From an uncultured Rhizobiaceae group bacterium (GTDB taxonomy: Bacteria > Pseudomonadota > Alphaproteobacteria > Rhizobiales > Rhizobiaceae): a stretch of DNA of 64,000 nucleotides. Both the position numbers and the translations under genes were made by a program. Below the pieces are notes generated by a model. That model ran no database searches, was not told the DNA's origin, and saw only the letters and a list, made by a program, of their open reading frames with translations. The stretch spans positions 62,001-126,000 of the forward strand of contig CALHBJ010000012.1 of assembly GCA_937930845.1 (NCBI GenBank), in the 5' to 3' direction. Shown here piece by piece: positions 46,101 to 55,272 of the stretch (positions within the stretch are counted from its first letter, which is position 1; every line of letters starts with the position of its first letter).

Positions 46101-47947
46101 GAGCCAAACAAATCGTTGTGGTCGGCGATACAAAACAATTGCCACCAACCTCTTTCTTTGACCGGATGACGGGTAATGATGAGGAAAAAGACGAAGATGA
46201 TGAAGGAGCCGAGTTGCTGGAAGGGGCCGCTAGGGCAACTGAGCTGGAATCAATCTTGACACTTTGCGAAGCACGATCAATTTCGTCCCGCATGCTGGAA
46301 TGGCATTATCGGTCCCGTGACCCGTCACTGATGCGTGTATCCAACAAAGAATTTTACAACGATAACCTCGTTCTGCCGCCGTCTCCGCTTGAGCACGACG
46401 ATACTTATGGAATGAAATTCACAAAAGTAGATGGAGCATACACCAGCGCATCGAAGGGCACTGGCACACCTGGAACGAACAAGATCGAAGCCCAGGCAAT
46501 CGTCGACGAAGTCAGTGCCCACGCCAGGCTCACGCCGGATTTCTCGCTGGGTATCGTTACTTTCTCTGTTCGCCAGCGCAATATGGTGACCGAGCTACTC
46601 GAACTCGCCAGACGTAGCGATGCTACATTGGACGCCTTTCTGAGAGAGGGGCGTTCAGAAGATTTGTTCGTCAAAAACATTGAGAACGTTCAGGGCGACG
46701 AAAGAGACGTCATTCTGGTCAGCGTTGGTTACGGTCCTCATGAACCAAGAGGGCGCTTGTCCACGATGAGTTTTGGCCCGGTAAACGGTGAGGGTGGTGA
46801 ACGCCGATTGAACGTCCTGTTTTCCAGAGCGCGTATTCGCTGTGAAATATTTGCTTCGTTTGATCCCGGTGACATAGACCTTTCGCGCACCCAGAAGGAA
46901 GGCCCCAGAATTTTCAAACGTTATCTGGAATACGCCAAATCGGGGGTTCTTGATCAACCCGTATCAACTGGACTGGCCGCCGATTCTGAATTCGAAATTG
47001 ACGTGGCCAATGAAATTCGAAAATTGGGTTTTGTGGTTGACTATCAGGTTGGAAGTGCAGGTTTTCTGATTGACTTGGGTGTTAAACATCCCGTCAGAAC
47101 AGGACAGTATATGTTGGCTGTAGAATGTGATGGCGCTACCTATCACAGTGCTCTGTGGGCAAGAGAGCGGGATCGATTACGTCAGGACGTCCTGGAAAAC
47201 CTCGGCTGGCAATTTCACAGGATTTGGAGCACGGACTGGTTTCAAAAACGGGCGGATGAGATTGAACGGCTGAAAAACGTGCTGCGCAATGCGAGCGAGC
47301 TGACCAACTCGGGCGTAGAAATTACTGGTGCCAATTCAGGTGATGAGTTCTTAGGTGCAGCGGACAAATTGAATGAGCATGATTCAAACCCTGAAGTGAT
47401 CGAAGTTAAAAAACTACCACTGCTCGAATGTCCAGCTTATGAAAGAGCTAACTTCTCCGTATCCTCTGCTCTTGAACCTCATGAGACACCGAAGTCGCAG
47501 TTGACGGAAATAGTGAGGCGTATTGTGGAGGTCGAAGGCCCGGTTCACCAGGAAGAAATCGCCAGAAGGCTTGCGGGCTTATTTGGAAAGGAACGAGCTG
47601 GAAATCGTATATTCGAATTGACGAAAGATGCTCTGAGCCGAGCAAAAAGCGTAACTAAGACGCCAATGATCGTGAAACAGGGACCGTTTTGGGCAACTGA
47701 ACTTCAGTTGCAGGAGGTGCCACTTCGGAACCGTAAGGACGCGACTGGTACAATTCAAAAAGCTGAGATGATCCCTCCAATTGAAATTGCCACCGCAATT
47801 CACAAAATATTGGAAGAAAGCGGTGAAGCAAGTGAAGATGAGATCGTTCGAGCAACAGCAAAACTTTTTGGTTTTGACAGAGTTGGCCCGGCCTTGCGTG
47901 AGGTCATCAAGCGGGAAGTGGATCAGTTTCCCAATGCACTAAGCTAA
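43151..47947 (+). CDS. DUF4011-helicase-Vsr-DUF3320 protein (Hhe-like antiphage candidate)
   Basis: A 1598-residue multidomain protein. N-terminal DUF4011 (~25-200: RQRLVETGTRNRLVHVNRSA), SF1 helicase with Walker A GPPGTGKS at 344-351, a ~550-residue helical insert, Walker B VIDEAS (D968), GDTKQLPP, WHYRSRDPSLM and NVLFSRAR. Then a Vsr/MTES_1575-like nuclease (~1275-1375) with VECDG (E1325, D1327) and RIWSTDWF, and a DUF3320-type C-terminus in two copies (~1455-1510, ~1540-1598). I recall this single-gene architecture among predicted defence genes as Hhe. It occupies half of the tRNA-Gly island, alone, with no methylase. Confidence 0.85.
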   Translation: MEEILLTDQSNDAQPQTVTTRPQAHPGIANLLKDARQRLVETGTRNRLVHVNRSAARANVLNIINEQSDFVFDFLRGQGKKMRFKATGKDRQSLDDNAVALFVETEPDEPFDEGRYSDNQLETPLGPDAQAKRLLRLARDAKTAEEEQGINILYLALGFLSWFEDKSSAVEREAPLILLPVELVRNAKTSNYDLVCRDDEIITNLPLQERLRGDFGIELPEVDADHEEWSPSAYFDLVKDRIEGKPEWSLDRDGMQLGFFSFAKLLMLRDLDPSNWTPGALEDNELIKGLLATGFAQEPSMFDGQEKLDQLLEPANIIQVVDADASQTKVIEEVRSGRNLVVQGPPGTGKSQTITNIIASAVHDGKSVLFVAEKMAALSVVHRRLKKAGLENICLELHSRASNKKQVIDEIGRTLVQGTSVPAMPADPDELKLTRDQLNDILEALHSPIGNSGNTVYQTLARLVSLAGQEAPIPELDGTPLTATSDSDVDEIMGQLDRYMEGLGDAPGRAAHPLFGVANLKLQPMDLQRLQSSLARLSTEFETFKSKAEKIVQLTGISDPSFVDVERTCRFLDEVLAAPDYTQQLLPIFGDAEQTEVVNSGLQLGIEWQTKLLRINKIYQDVAWDVPIEHLRGALASGTAGFFSRFKSSYRQASAELATLVVEPLPKNANERLKLFDQLLALRKARKEFVDQTASLSHLLGKNWQGEKTNFSVILKVGRWLTSIRSLASISDEALATLLGKRDLLVQLPEQFRTGSADNLQAIQAVFDSLNFDVSGVFYCDNINEIKLMALVDRIQKLQTHLINRYDSWQRLSEAAASLSSASLSKILEGLDEGKISSAEAKVEIRYARAEALWRLAREQYPQLDGIVRSKRHEVVSRFTKLEKQRIEDVQTLIRAKHLDQLPRGSIGEMGVIQSEMGKRRRLKPVRKLISQAGSMIQRIKPVLLMSPISIAQFLPPETLEFDLLVIDEASQVRPEDALGAIARAKQIVVVGDTKQLPPTSFFDRMTGNDEEKDEDDEGAELLEGAARATELESILTLCEARSISSRMLEWHYRSRDPSLMRVSNKEFYNDNLVLPPSPLEHDDTYGMKFTKVDGAYTSASKGTGTPGTNKIEAQAIVDEVSAHARLTPDFSLGIVTFSVRQRNMVTELLELARRSDATLDAFLREGRSEDLFVKNIENVQGDERDVILVSVGYGPHEPRGRLSTMSFGPVNGEGGERRLNVLFSRARIRCEIFASFDPGDIDLSRTQKEGPRIFKRYLEYAKSGVLDQPVSTGLAADSEFEIDVANEIRKLGFVVDYQVGSAGFLIDLGVKHPVRTGQYMLAVECDGATYHSALWARERDRLRQDVLENLGWQFHRIWSTDWFQKRADEIERLKNVLRNASELTNSGVEITGANSGDEFLGAADKLNEHDSNPEVIEVKKLPLLECPAYERANFSVSSALEPHETPKSQLTEIVRRIVEVEGPVHQEEIARRLAGLFGKERAGNRIFELTKDALSRAKSVTKTPMIVKQGPFWATELQLQEVPLRNRKDATGTIQKAEMIPPIEIATAIHKILEESGEASEDEIVRATAKLFGFDRVGPALREVIKREVDQFPNALS

Positions 47948-48298
47948 TAGACAGGCTGACCTTTAAGGTTGGTGGCATTTTCTTGCCATCAACAGTTCTC
48001 TATTTGGTCAGCGAGCGCATCGACCAACTCAATGGGAGAAGATTAATATTGAATGACCGCTTCGACGAAGCCGAACTCAACCAAAAAACTTTCCTTCAAC
48101 GTCCGTTCCCCCCCCCCAAAAGTTTCATATACCAACGCTTTGATGGTCGAGAGAATGTGGTTTAGCCAATTATTGAAGATTACTATATTTTGAGCGCGTC
48201 GCCCGCTCCAATTTTCCTTCTCCTAACATGCTCCGCTGATTGTATCGGTTTATAAGTCAGCTCTGTTCCGGTTTTGGTCCTTTGACGGGGTTACAAAT
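47948..48298. other. Island right border, no gene
   Basis: About 350 bases between the helicase-nuclease gene and fahA. It contains the attR-like repeat at 48199-48211. A C-rich stretch (~48105-48117) and AT-rich DNA precede it. No convincing coding frame or hairpin is seen. Confidence 0.4.
48199..48211 (+). repeat. attR: 13-bp copy of the tRNA-Gly 3' end
   Basis: TCGCCCGCTCCAA repeats the end of tRNA-Gly exactly; flanking bases differ on both sides (GCG before, TTTTCC after). It sets the right border of the ~9.8-kb island, 88 bases before fahA. Confidence 0.78.
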
Positions 48299-49558
48299 TC
48301 ATGGAGTGTCCGGATTTTTAATTGGTGCAGCTGCAAGCAGTTTTCCTTCGCATGATCCAAATCCGATTTGATAGCCATCGCCCTTCGCTGCACCATAGAG
48401 TGTCAACGTGTCGCCATCTTCAATGAAGCTGCGCTGTTCGCCGGTGTCGAGCGTGAACGGCTCTTTGCCCCCCCAAGACAGTTCCAGCAGCGAGCCGCGA
48501 CTTCCTTTATCCGGCCCGGAAATTGTGCCGGATCCCAGAAGGTCGCCAACATTCATCGGACAACCGCTCGATGAATGATGAGCAAGCTGCTGGGCAGATG
48601 AATAATACATCTCGTTGTAATTGGTCTGGGTGATAATCGTTTCGCTGCCGCCTTGCGGCGTCAATCCAACCTTCAGGTCAATATCATAGAGCATGGGAGA
48701 TGGCTCCTGCAGATAGGGCAAGAGTTCCTTTTCACGCTCTGGTGTTGGGCAACGGAACGGTTCCAGCGCCGCGGCTGTAACAATCCAGGGGCTGATCGTA
48801 TTAGCTGTGGCCTTACCTTGAAACGGCCCAAGCGGCTGATATTCCCAAGCTTGAATGTCACGGGCCGACCAATCGTTCAAAAGCACATAACCGAAAATAT
48901 TATCGAAAGCCTCCTGCACGCTAATCGCGTCATCGGAAGCCTGGCCAACAATGGCACCCATCTCCAATTCGATGTCAAAACGCTGCGACGGGCCAAAATG
49001 CGGCACATCGTCGTTTGGGCCTTTAAGCTGACCGTTGGGACGCCGGACCGGTGTGCCGGAGACGATGACCGACGACGCACGTCCATTGTAGCCAATTGGA
49101 ATGTGCAGCCAGTTTGGTGGCAATGCATTTTCCGCTCCCCGAAACATCGTGCCCACATTGATGGCGTGGTGCTTGCCAGCATAGAAATCGGTATACTCAC
49201 AGACCTTGAAGGGCAGATGCAATTTTGCGTCTTTCAGGGGAACAAGATGGGGTTCAACGTCCAACCGTGACTTTGAATCCGCCGACAGCAGGGCCGTCAA
49301 TTCGCTGCGCAAACGTTTCCAGGAACCCTTTCCAAGCGCCATAAAGGCCGTCCAGTCACCCGTACCAAGCGTACCTTCGAACGAAAGTGTTCCAGCTATT
49401 TCCAGCGCTGCAACATTGAGGACCATATCGCCGATTGCGACCCCGCATTGCGGTTCACCGTCTGCAGTTGAAAACGAGCCGTAAGGCAGATTGTTAAGTG
49501 GAAACTGCGTCTCGGCGTTGTTGGCGCTTTCGACCCAGCTGGATTTCAGATTGCTCAT
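48299..49558 (-). CDS. fahA: Fumarylacetoacetase
   Basis: A 419-residue enzyme that cleaves fumarylacetoacetate to fumarate and acetoacetate, the last step of homogentisate degradation. FKVCEYTDFYAGKHHAINVG (catalytic His/metal Asp), LDIELEMGAIVG-like RFDIELEMGA, LLNDWSARDIQAWEYQPLGPFQGK and GDLLGSGTISG are full-length FAH signatures. It is the last gene of the sulfatase-hmgA-maiA-fahA run, nine bases after maiA. Confidence 0.96.
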   Translation of the reverse strand: MSNLKSSWVESANNAETQFPLNNLPYGSFSTADGEPQCGVAIGDMVLNVAALEIAGTLSFEGTLGTGDWTAFMALGKGSWKRLRSELTALLSADSKSRLDVEPHLVPLKDAKLHLPFKVCEYTDFYAGKHHAINVGTMFRGAENALPPNWLHIPIGYNGRASSVIVSGTPVRRPNGQLKGPNDDVPHFGPSQRFDIELEMGAIVGQASDDAISVQEAFDNIFGYVLLNDWSARDIQAWEYQPLGPFQGKATANTISPWIVTAAALEPFRCPTPEREKELLPYLQEPSPMLYDIDLKVGLTPQGGSETIITQTNYNEMYYSSAQQLAHHSSSGCPMNVGDLLGSGTISGPDKGSRGSLLELSWGGKEPFTLDTGEQRSFIEDGDTLTLYGAAKGDGYQIGFGSCEGKLLAAAPIKNPDTP

Positions 49559-49567
49559 GAGAGTTCC

Positions 49568-50194
49568 TTAAATTGCGTCAGGTTGTGCTTCCGGTCTGGC
49601 ATTCTTGAATGCAGAGAGTTCAAGGCACCGGGCTTCGATATCGGTCAATCGTGCGAACGGTTGAAGATTTACCCCCCATCGATGGGCATTATAAAGCTGG
49701 GGGATCAGGCAGATGTCGGCGAGAGACGGTTGGTCACCAAAACTGAAATCTGCATCTGGCAGCAAGGCTTGATAGGCTTCAAAACCGCGCTCCATCCAAT
49801 CCGCCATCCAGGCCACAACGTCGTCTTGCGTATGGCCCATTTTTTTCAGCTTCTTTGCCACCTTCAGATTGTTGATCGGATGAATATCGGAGGCGATGAT
49901 CATTGCCGCTGCCTAAATCTTCGCCGCCGCGATGGGGTCTTCAGGCAAGAGTTTTGGTGAAGGGCAAACACGATCAAGATACTCGAGGATCGCCATGGAT
50001 TGGGTCAGCATCGTACCGTCATCGAGAACGAGTACCGGAACACCCCTGATCGGATTGAGTGCTGCATAGGACACATCATTCTGTTCACCGGCAACCAGAT
50101 CGACAGGGATGGTTTCGTAGTCCAGCCCCTTCAGGTTCAGCGCTATCCGCACCCTATAGCTGGTTGTCGACCGCCAGTAGGAATAGAGCTTCAT
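49568..50194 (-). pseudogene. maiA: Maleylacetoacetate isomerase interrupted by in-frame TAG
   Basis: A zeta-class glutathione transferase-type gene of 209 codons that isomerises maleylacetoacetate to fumarylacetoacetate. The N-terminal half (LYSYWRSTTSYRVRIALNLKG, the SSCSxRVRIAL-type motif) and the C-terminal half (IASDIHPINNLKVAKKL, QPSLADICLIPQLYNAHRW) are both intact and in the same frame, but codon 94 is TAG (49913-49915). ATG at 49903 could restart the second half. Start overlaps the hmgA stop (ATGA). Sequencing error, nonsense mutation or suppression are all possible. Confidence 0.85.
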
Positions 50195-51543
50195 TTGCGC
50201 CCCGGCGTGCCGTCGAAGTGCTTCTCCATATCGGACCACACATCGATATAGTTTTCCTGAATAGGCGCTTCGTTTGCTGCGAAATCAGTCAGGTGTTGTG
50301 GGAAGCGGGTCTCGAACATAAACGACATGGTGTTGTCGAGTTTTTCGGCTTTCAGATCGGCATTGGAAGCACCTTCATAGGCGTTACGATCCGGCCCATG
50401 GGGCAGCATCATATTGTGCAGAGACAAGCCGCCGGGCACGAACCCTTCTGGCTTGGCATCATATATGCCGTAAATATTGCCCATCAGCTCCGACATGATG
50501 TTCTTGTGATACCAAGGCGGACGGAAGGTATCTTCGGCGACCATCCAGCGCTCACGAAACAGTACAAAATCGATATTGGCCGTGCCCGGACTGCCAGAGG
50601 GCGCGGAGAGCACCGTGAAAATCGACGGATCGGGATGGTCGAACAGGACAGCACCGACGGGGCAATAGGCGCGCAGATCGTATTTATAAGGCGCGTAATT
50701 GCCGTGCCATGCCACCACATCAAGCGGCGACTGGCCGGTTTCGGTTTTGTGGAACTGACCGCACCATTTGATCGTGATGGTCGATGGCCGTTCCCTGTCC
50801 TCAAAAGCCGCAATGGGTGCCTTGAAGTCACGGGGATTGGCCAGACAATTGGCACCGATTGGGCCGCGGCCCGGCATTTCAAATTTCTGCCCGTAATTCT
50901 CGCAGACAAATCCGCGCGCCGGTCCATCCAGCAGTTCGACGCGATAAACCAAGCCGCGCGGGATGATGGCGATCTCCTTGGGCTCGACGTCAATAATGCC
51001 AAGCTCTGTGAGGAAGCGGATACGGCCCTGCTGAGGCACGACCAAAAGTTCGCTGTCGGCAGAGAAGAAATAATCATCGACCATCGATTCCGTCACCAGA
51101 TAGACATGGCTGGCCATGCCCACTTGAGTGTTCACATCACCGGCCGTGGTCATGGTGCGCATGCCTGTGAGCCAGGTCAGCGACTTATCGGAGGTCTCAA
51201 CAGGGTTCCAGCGATATTGACCCAAGCTTTTAACATCATCGATCACATTGGGTGCCGATTTCCAATAGGGCATATCGATGCGTGTGTAGCGGGTGGAGTG
51301 TTTGACGGATGGACGGATGCGGTAACACCATGTTCGCTCCGGCGGATGCGCAGTGAAGGCGGTGCCGGAAAGCTGTTCGGCATATAGTCCGTAATTGCAT
51401 TTTTGAGGGCTGTTCATGCCCTGCGGCAAGGCACCTTCAAGCGCTTCGGTCTCATGGTCGTTGCCGAACCCCGCCATATATCCGGGTGTGATTGCGCTGT
51501 TGCTTTTTTGTTGAACGATCGGGCGGTTCTCTTGCGTGTTCAT
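50191..51543 (-). CDS. hmgA: Homogentisate 1,2-dioxygenase
   Basis: A 450-residue Fe(II) ring-cleaving dioxygenase turning homogentisate into maleylacetoacetate. [26 protein letters not shown] is the family start; iron ligands lie in [15 protein letters not shown] (His and Glu) and MLPHGPD (His). ATG at 51543 has AGGAG six bases upstream. It overlaps maiA by four bases and follows the sulfatase gene by 52. Confidence 0.97.
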   Translation of the reverse strand: MNTQENRPIVQQKSNSAITPGYMAGFGNDHETEALEGALPQGMNSPQKCNYGLYAEQLSGTAFTAHPPERTWCYRIRPSVKHSTRYTRIDMPYWKSAPNVIDDVKSLGQYRWNPVETSDKSLTWLTGMRTMTTAGDVNTQVGMASHVYLVTESMVDDYFFSADSELLVVPQQGRIRFLTELGIIDVEPKEIAIIPRGLVYRVELLDGPARGFVCENYGQKFEMPGRGPIGANCLANPRDFKAPIAAFEDRERPSTITIKWCGQFHKTETGQSPLDVVAWHGNYAPYKYDLRAYCPVGAVLFDHPDPSIFTVLSAPSGSPGTANIDFVLFRERWMVAEDTFRPPWYHKNIMSELMGNIYGIYDAKPEGFVPGGLSLHNMMLPHGPDRNAYEGASNADLKAEKLDNTMSFMFETRFPQHLTDFAANEAPIQENYIDVWSDMEKHFDGTPGRK

Positions 51544-51595
51544 CAAAAACTCCTGTGGTCTGGTTGGCCGTCCTGCTGCGTCATCATCCCGCGCC

Positions 51596-53167
51596 TCACG
51601 CGCGATAGGCTGGCAAAGGTGCCCTGTCCTGCAAATCGATCATCCGTCGTAGCATAATTTCTGTCAGTTCATGCTGGGCATTCGCATGGGCCTTATCATC
51701 GTACAGATTATCCATTTCCAGGGGATCCTCTTGCAAGTCGTAGAGTTCTGCCCAGTCCTCTCCCTCACGTAATGACATGCGATATCGATCCGTCACCACC
51801 GTGCGCACGCGCTGGGGACGATCAAAGCCGGTCATGCGGCGCTGGCTGTCTTCCTCCACGATAATGGCGTCTGGCGGTGCTGCGCCAAACAAGTTGCGCC
51901 CCTGCAATCCGTTGAAGGGCTGAATTCCAGCGCGTTCGAGAATCGTCGCGGAAATGTCGATAGACGAGGCAAGCGAAACATCCACTTGCGCATCGGTATT
52001 TTGTTGCGGGTCGTTCCAGATAAAAGGCACGCGAATGATGCCCTGATAGTGAAGCAGCAGCTTCAACATCAGGCCGTGATCACCCATGTAATCGCCATGA
52101 TCGGAGGTGAAGATCACAATCGTATCTTCATCCAGTCCCAGCGTTTTCAGGCGATGGAGAACCCGTCCAATGGCATCGTCAATCATAGTGATCATGCCAT
52201 AGGTCAGCGCAATGATATCACGCGCTTCCCGCTCGGTGACAGCAAACGGGCTTTGGTTGTCGCGAGGGTCCGTTCCTTTTTCAAGCGCTTCCTGCATGGC
52301 GCGAATGGGCGGCAGGCCCCCTTTGCCAAAGGACTCTGGCAGCGAAACGTCAGCCGGGCCGTACATATCCCAATATTTGCCTGGCGGCGTGAATGGGTGA
52401 TGCGGGTCGGGAAAGGACATTTGTAGAAAGAACGGCGCGTCATCCTCAGCCCGTTCGCTCAACCAACTTTCTGTCCGGTCAGCGATCCAAGATGTTGAAT
52501 ACAGCTCTTCCGGCACGGCAGTGCGCCAGGCCTGTGGTGCCCTGATGCGGTTGTCTGGCAGAGCGTTTTCCGGCCCCACCAAACTTTCAAAGTCAGGGTG
52601 CTGTTGGCGCACCCAAAGCAGATAGTCGCCAGACGCCTGATCGGCATGGTCGGCCGCGATTTCCACATGTTCGAACCCGTAAAAATCGCCATCCATGCGT
52701 TCGGCCAGTGGTCGGTCCCATTTTGGGAGAACTTCCAGGTCATAGTCGGGCGTGTGCCGATTGCGTTTGTAGGCGTCCCGCAAATGCTTGGACGGCACAT
52801 GCTTGCCTTTTTCCGGCTCGAACGTGTTGGTGGCAGGAAGCCCGGTAAAACTTTGCAGATGCGACTTGCCGATCAAGCCGGTGCGATAGCCTGCATCGCG
52901 CAACAGTTCCACAAATGTAGTATGATCGCGAGACAGTGGAATACCGTTATGTCGTGCACCATGCACCGAGCACATACGGCCTGTCATGATGGATGCGCGG
53001 TTGGGCATGCAGATCGGGTTAGCAACATAAAACTTCTCAAACCGGGTCCCGGCCTCTGCGATGCCGTCGATATTGGGCGTTTGGACGATGGTGTTGCCGT
53101 AGCAACCCAAATGGTCAGCACGGTGTTGGTCGGTGATGATAAAAAGGAAGTTGGGTCGTTTACTCAT
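51596..53167 (-). CDS. Type I sulfatase, cytoplasmic
   Basis: A 523-residue formylglycine-dependent sulfatase. Starting residues [21 protein letters not shown] carry metal Asp and the catalytic Cys53 is in C-M-P-N-R, the CxPxR maturation site. [17 protein letters not shown] contributes metal Asp/Asn-type ligands. No signal peptide precedes the catalytic fold, so it acts in the cytosol after import. The TRAP permease stop overlaps its start (TGATG). Substrate not known; aryl or alkyl sulfate ester. Confidence 0.92.
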   Translation of the reverse strand: MSKRPNFLFIITDQHRADHLGCYGNTIVQTPNIDGIAEAGTRFEKFYVANPICMPNRASIMTGRMCSVHGARHNGIPLSRDHTTFVELLRDAGYRTGLIGKSHLQSFTGLPATNTFEPEKGKHVPSKHLRDAYKRNRHTPDYDLEVLPKWDRPLAERMDGDFYGFEHVEIAADHADQASGDYLLWVRQQHPDFESLVGPENALPDNRIRAPQAWRTAVPEELYSTSWIADRTESWLSERAEDDAPFFLQMSFPDPHHPFTPPGKYWDMYGPADVSLPESFGKGGLPPIRAMQEALEKGTDPRDNQSPFAVTEREARDIIALTYGMITMIDDAIGRVLHRLKTLGLDEDTIVIFTSDHGDYMGDHGLMLKLLLHYQGIIRVPFIWNDPQQNTDAQVDVSLASSIDISATILERAGIQPFNGLQGRNLFGAAPPDAIIVEEDSQRRMTGFDRPQRVRTVVTDRYRMSLREGEDWAELYDLQEDPLEMDNLYDDKAHANAQHELTEIMLRRMIDLQDRAPLPAYRA

Positions 53168-55200
53168 CAGACCATTTCTCCGGATTTTGATAACATAGTG
53201 TGACGACGAACATCGTAGAAGATCAGCCCCGCGCCAATGATGATCGCAGGAATGTGGATCAGCGGATCAATCACCAAACAGGCAAAGGCCGCCACAAAGC
53301 GCAGCACGACTTCCGGTACGGTGAGCTTGCGGCGGTCATAGGCGGAAAGCGCCGAGGAAAACAGCCAGATGCAAAAACAGGTGCGCGCAACAATCCATAC
53401 GAAGACCACAAGGTTGAACTCTTCAACGATCAGCAAAGTGGGATAGAAAGCAAAGATGAACGGGATGATGAATTTGGCCATGCCGAGGCGGAACGACATC
53501 AGCGCGGTCATCAGCGGGTTCGACTGCGCAATGGGTGCCGCCGCATAGGCGGCAATGGCAACCGGCGGCGTTAGGGAAGAGGCTACACCGTAGTAGAAAA
53601 CGAACATATGCGCGGTCAGCATGGAAATGCCCAAGGCCTGTATTGCAGGCCCCATCACCAAAATGATGATCAGATATGCAGGCAAAGTCGGCATGCCCAT
53701 GCCGAGTATCAGCGCGCCTATCATGGCAACAGCGAGCGCTGAAAACAGGCTCTCGCCCCTGATGCTGGCGATGACGTTGGCGAGCTTTAGACCCAATCCC
53801 GTTGAATCGAGCGACCCAACCAAAATGCCGATGGCCGCGATGGCGATGAGCAATGTTGCGCCGGACTTGCAGCCTTCAAGGAAACTGTTCCAGACCCGTT
53901 TCGGGTCGCGCCGCACATCCGGATTAATGACCGACAGGAGCAAGACAGTGACAACCGCAAAAAACCCGGCTTTCGATGTGGATTGCCCCAAAATGAGCGA
54001 GGCGATTACCGTCAAGATCGGCCCGATGAACAAGATGGAATTGATCCAGTCCACGCGGGTGATCTTGTCATCCAATGTCAGTTTCTGAACTTCGATTCCC
54101 TGACGGCGTGCTTCGACTGTCACGGCGGAAAAGAGGCTGAAATAGTAAAACAGGGCCGGAACAAGCGCCGCCACAATAACGTTGAGATAGCCCGCGCCCG
54201 TGAGGTCGGCCATAACCAGTGCCGCAGCGCCCATGATCGGCGGCATGATCTGCCCACCTGAGGAGGCGGTCGCTTCGATCCCGGCGGCAAAGGTTGGCGA
54301 AAAACCCCGCTTTTTGATCATCGGGATCGTGAATGTGCCGGTGCCCACGATATTGGCGACGGTGGAGCCGGACATGGTACCAAAAGCGGAAGAGGCAAGA
54401 ATTGCGGCGTGGGCGGGCCCGCCGCGCGTTCTGCGCGTCGCTAGAAACGCAAATTTGAGCAGCGTTGCACCGGCGCCCGTGCCTTCGAGCAGTGTGCCGA
54501 AAATGATAAAGATGAAGACCGTCGAAAGCACAATATTGGTGATTGAACCGAACACGCCCTTATTGGTGTTGTACCAAAGCGCCTCTGAAACTTCGATCAG
54601 CGAAAAGCCACTATGGGCCAGAATGCCCGGAGAGTTCTGACCGAACAACAGATAGAGAACGGCCAACGCGCCAACGACAAAAAGACCGTAGCCCCATAAT
54701 CGGCGGCACAATTCCAGAAATACGATGAGTCCGGCAAAAGCGGGCCAGGCGTCCGCTTGGGTCACATCATAGAGAGCTTCTTCCATCTGGGTCTGAACAA
54801 AGAAGAAGGACCATATTGCCCAAAAGCCAAGCACGATCAGGCCGATGTCGACCAACAGCTGGAAGAGACCACCCGGCGAGCGCGATTCAGACGCTTCCTC
54901 AGCAGGAGGCGTATTGGTGGTCAGCTTAGCCGGAGGGATGGATTGATCTGCATCGACCAGATCAGCGGAGACCAGATCAGCGGAGCCTCCCCCAACCTCC
55001 AGAAGCTGGCGCTTGCGCCTTGAAACCACCACGCCGACAACCAGCGCCAATGCAAAGCCCAGTGCCCGGTGAACTTTGGGGTCGAGCAGGCCAAGACCCG
55101 AACTGTAGATAGCGATTGCGCCCAATACCGTGCAAGACACGATGAAGAGGACGTTGAAGATACGGGTTGTCCCGTCCGGCGCTGCTGACTGATCGCTCAT
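53167..55200 (-). CDS. TRAP transporter fused permease subunit (DctQM, TAXI type)
   Basis: A 677-residue membrane protein combining the small DctQ-like and large DctM-like TRAP subunits. SSAFGTMSGSTVANIVGTGTFTIPMIKKRG and GMGMPTLPAYLIII are the DctM signature motifs. About 16 to 18 hydrophobic helices are seen, the normal number for TAXI-TRAP. Start 55200 (MSDQSAAPDG) avoids a four-residue upstream extension. It lies 72 bases after the binding-protein gene and overlaps the sulfatase gene. Confidence 0.94.
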   Translation of the reverse strand: MSDQSAAPDGTTRIFNVLFIVSCTVLGAIAIYSSGLGLLDPKVHRALGFALALVVGVVVSRRKRQLLEVGGGSADLVSADLVDADQSIPPAKLTTNTPPAEEASESRSPGGLFQLLVDIGLIVLGFWAIWSFFFVQTQMEEALYDVTQADAWPAFAGLIVFLELCRRLWGYGLFVVGALAVLYLLFGQNSPGILAHSGFSLIEVSEALWYNTNKGVFGSITNIVLSTVFIFIIFGTLLEGTGAGATLLKFAFLATRRTRGGPAHAAILASSAFGTMSGSTVANIVGTGTFTIPMIKKRGFSPTFAAGIEATASSGGQIMPPIMGAAALVMADLTGAGYLNVIVAALVPALFYYFSLFSAVTVEARRQGIEVQKLTLDDKITRVDWINSILFIGPILTVIASLILGQSTSKAGFFAVVTVLLLSVINPDVRRDPKRVWNSFLEGCKSGATLLIAIAAIGILVGSLDSTGLGLKLANVIASIRGESLFSALAVAMIGALILGMGMPTLPAYLIIILVMGPAIQALGISMLTAHMFVFYYGVASSLTPPVAIAAYAAAPIAQSNPLMTALMSFRLGMAKFIIPFIFAFYPTLLIVEEFNLVVFVWIVARTCFCIWLFSSALSAYDRRKLTVPEVVLRFVAAFACLVIDPLIHIPAIIIGAGLIFYDVRRHTMLSKSGEMV

Positions 55201-55272
55201 AACACACTCCAACCGGCCGCGACGTTAGGGGCGCCGGGCAGTTCATTGCCCGGCACAACGAAGTGCTTCGAG

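Noticed and set aside
48199-48211. Second tRNA-Gly gene
   Set aside because: Only the 3' acceptor strand is copied; no D, anticodon or T arm. It is an att repeat.
50059-51387. Long open frame of 442 codons on the plus strand
   Set aside because: It is antisense to hmgA, whose protein is fully recognisable; the plus-strand translation is not protein-like.
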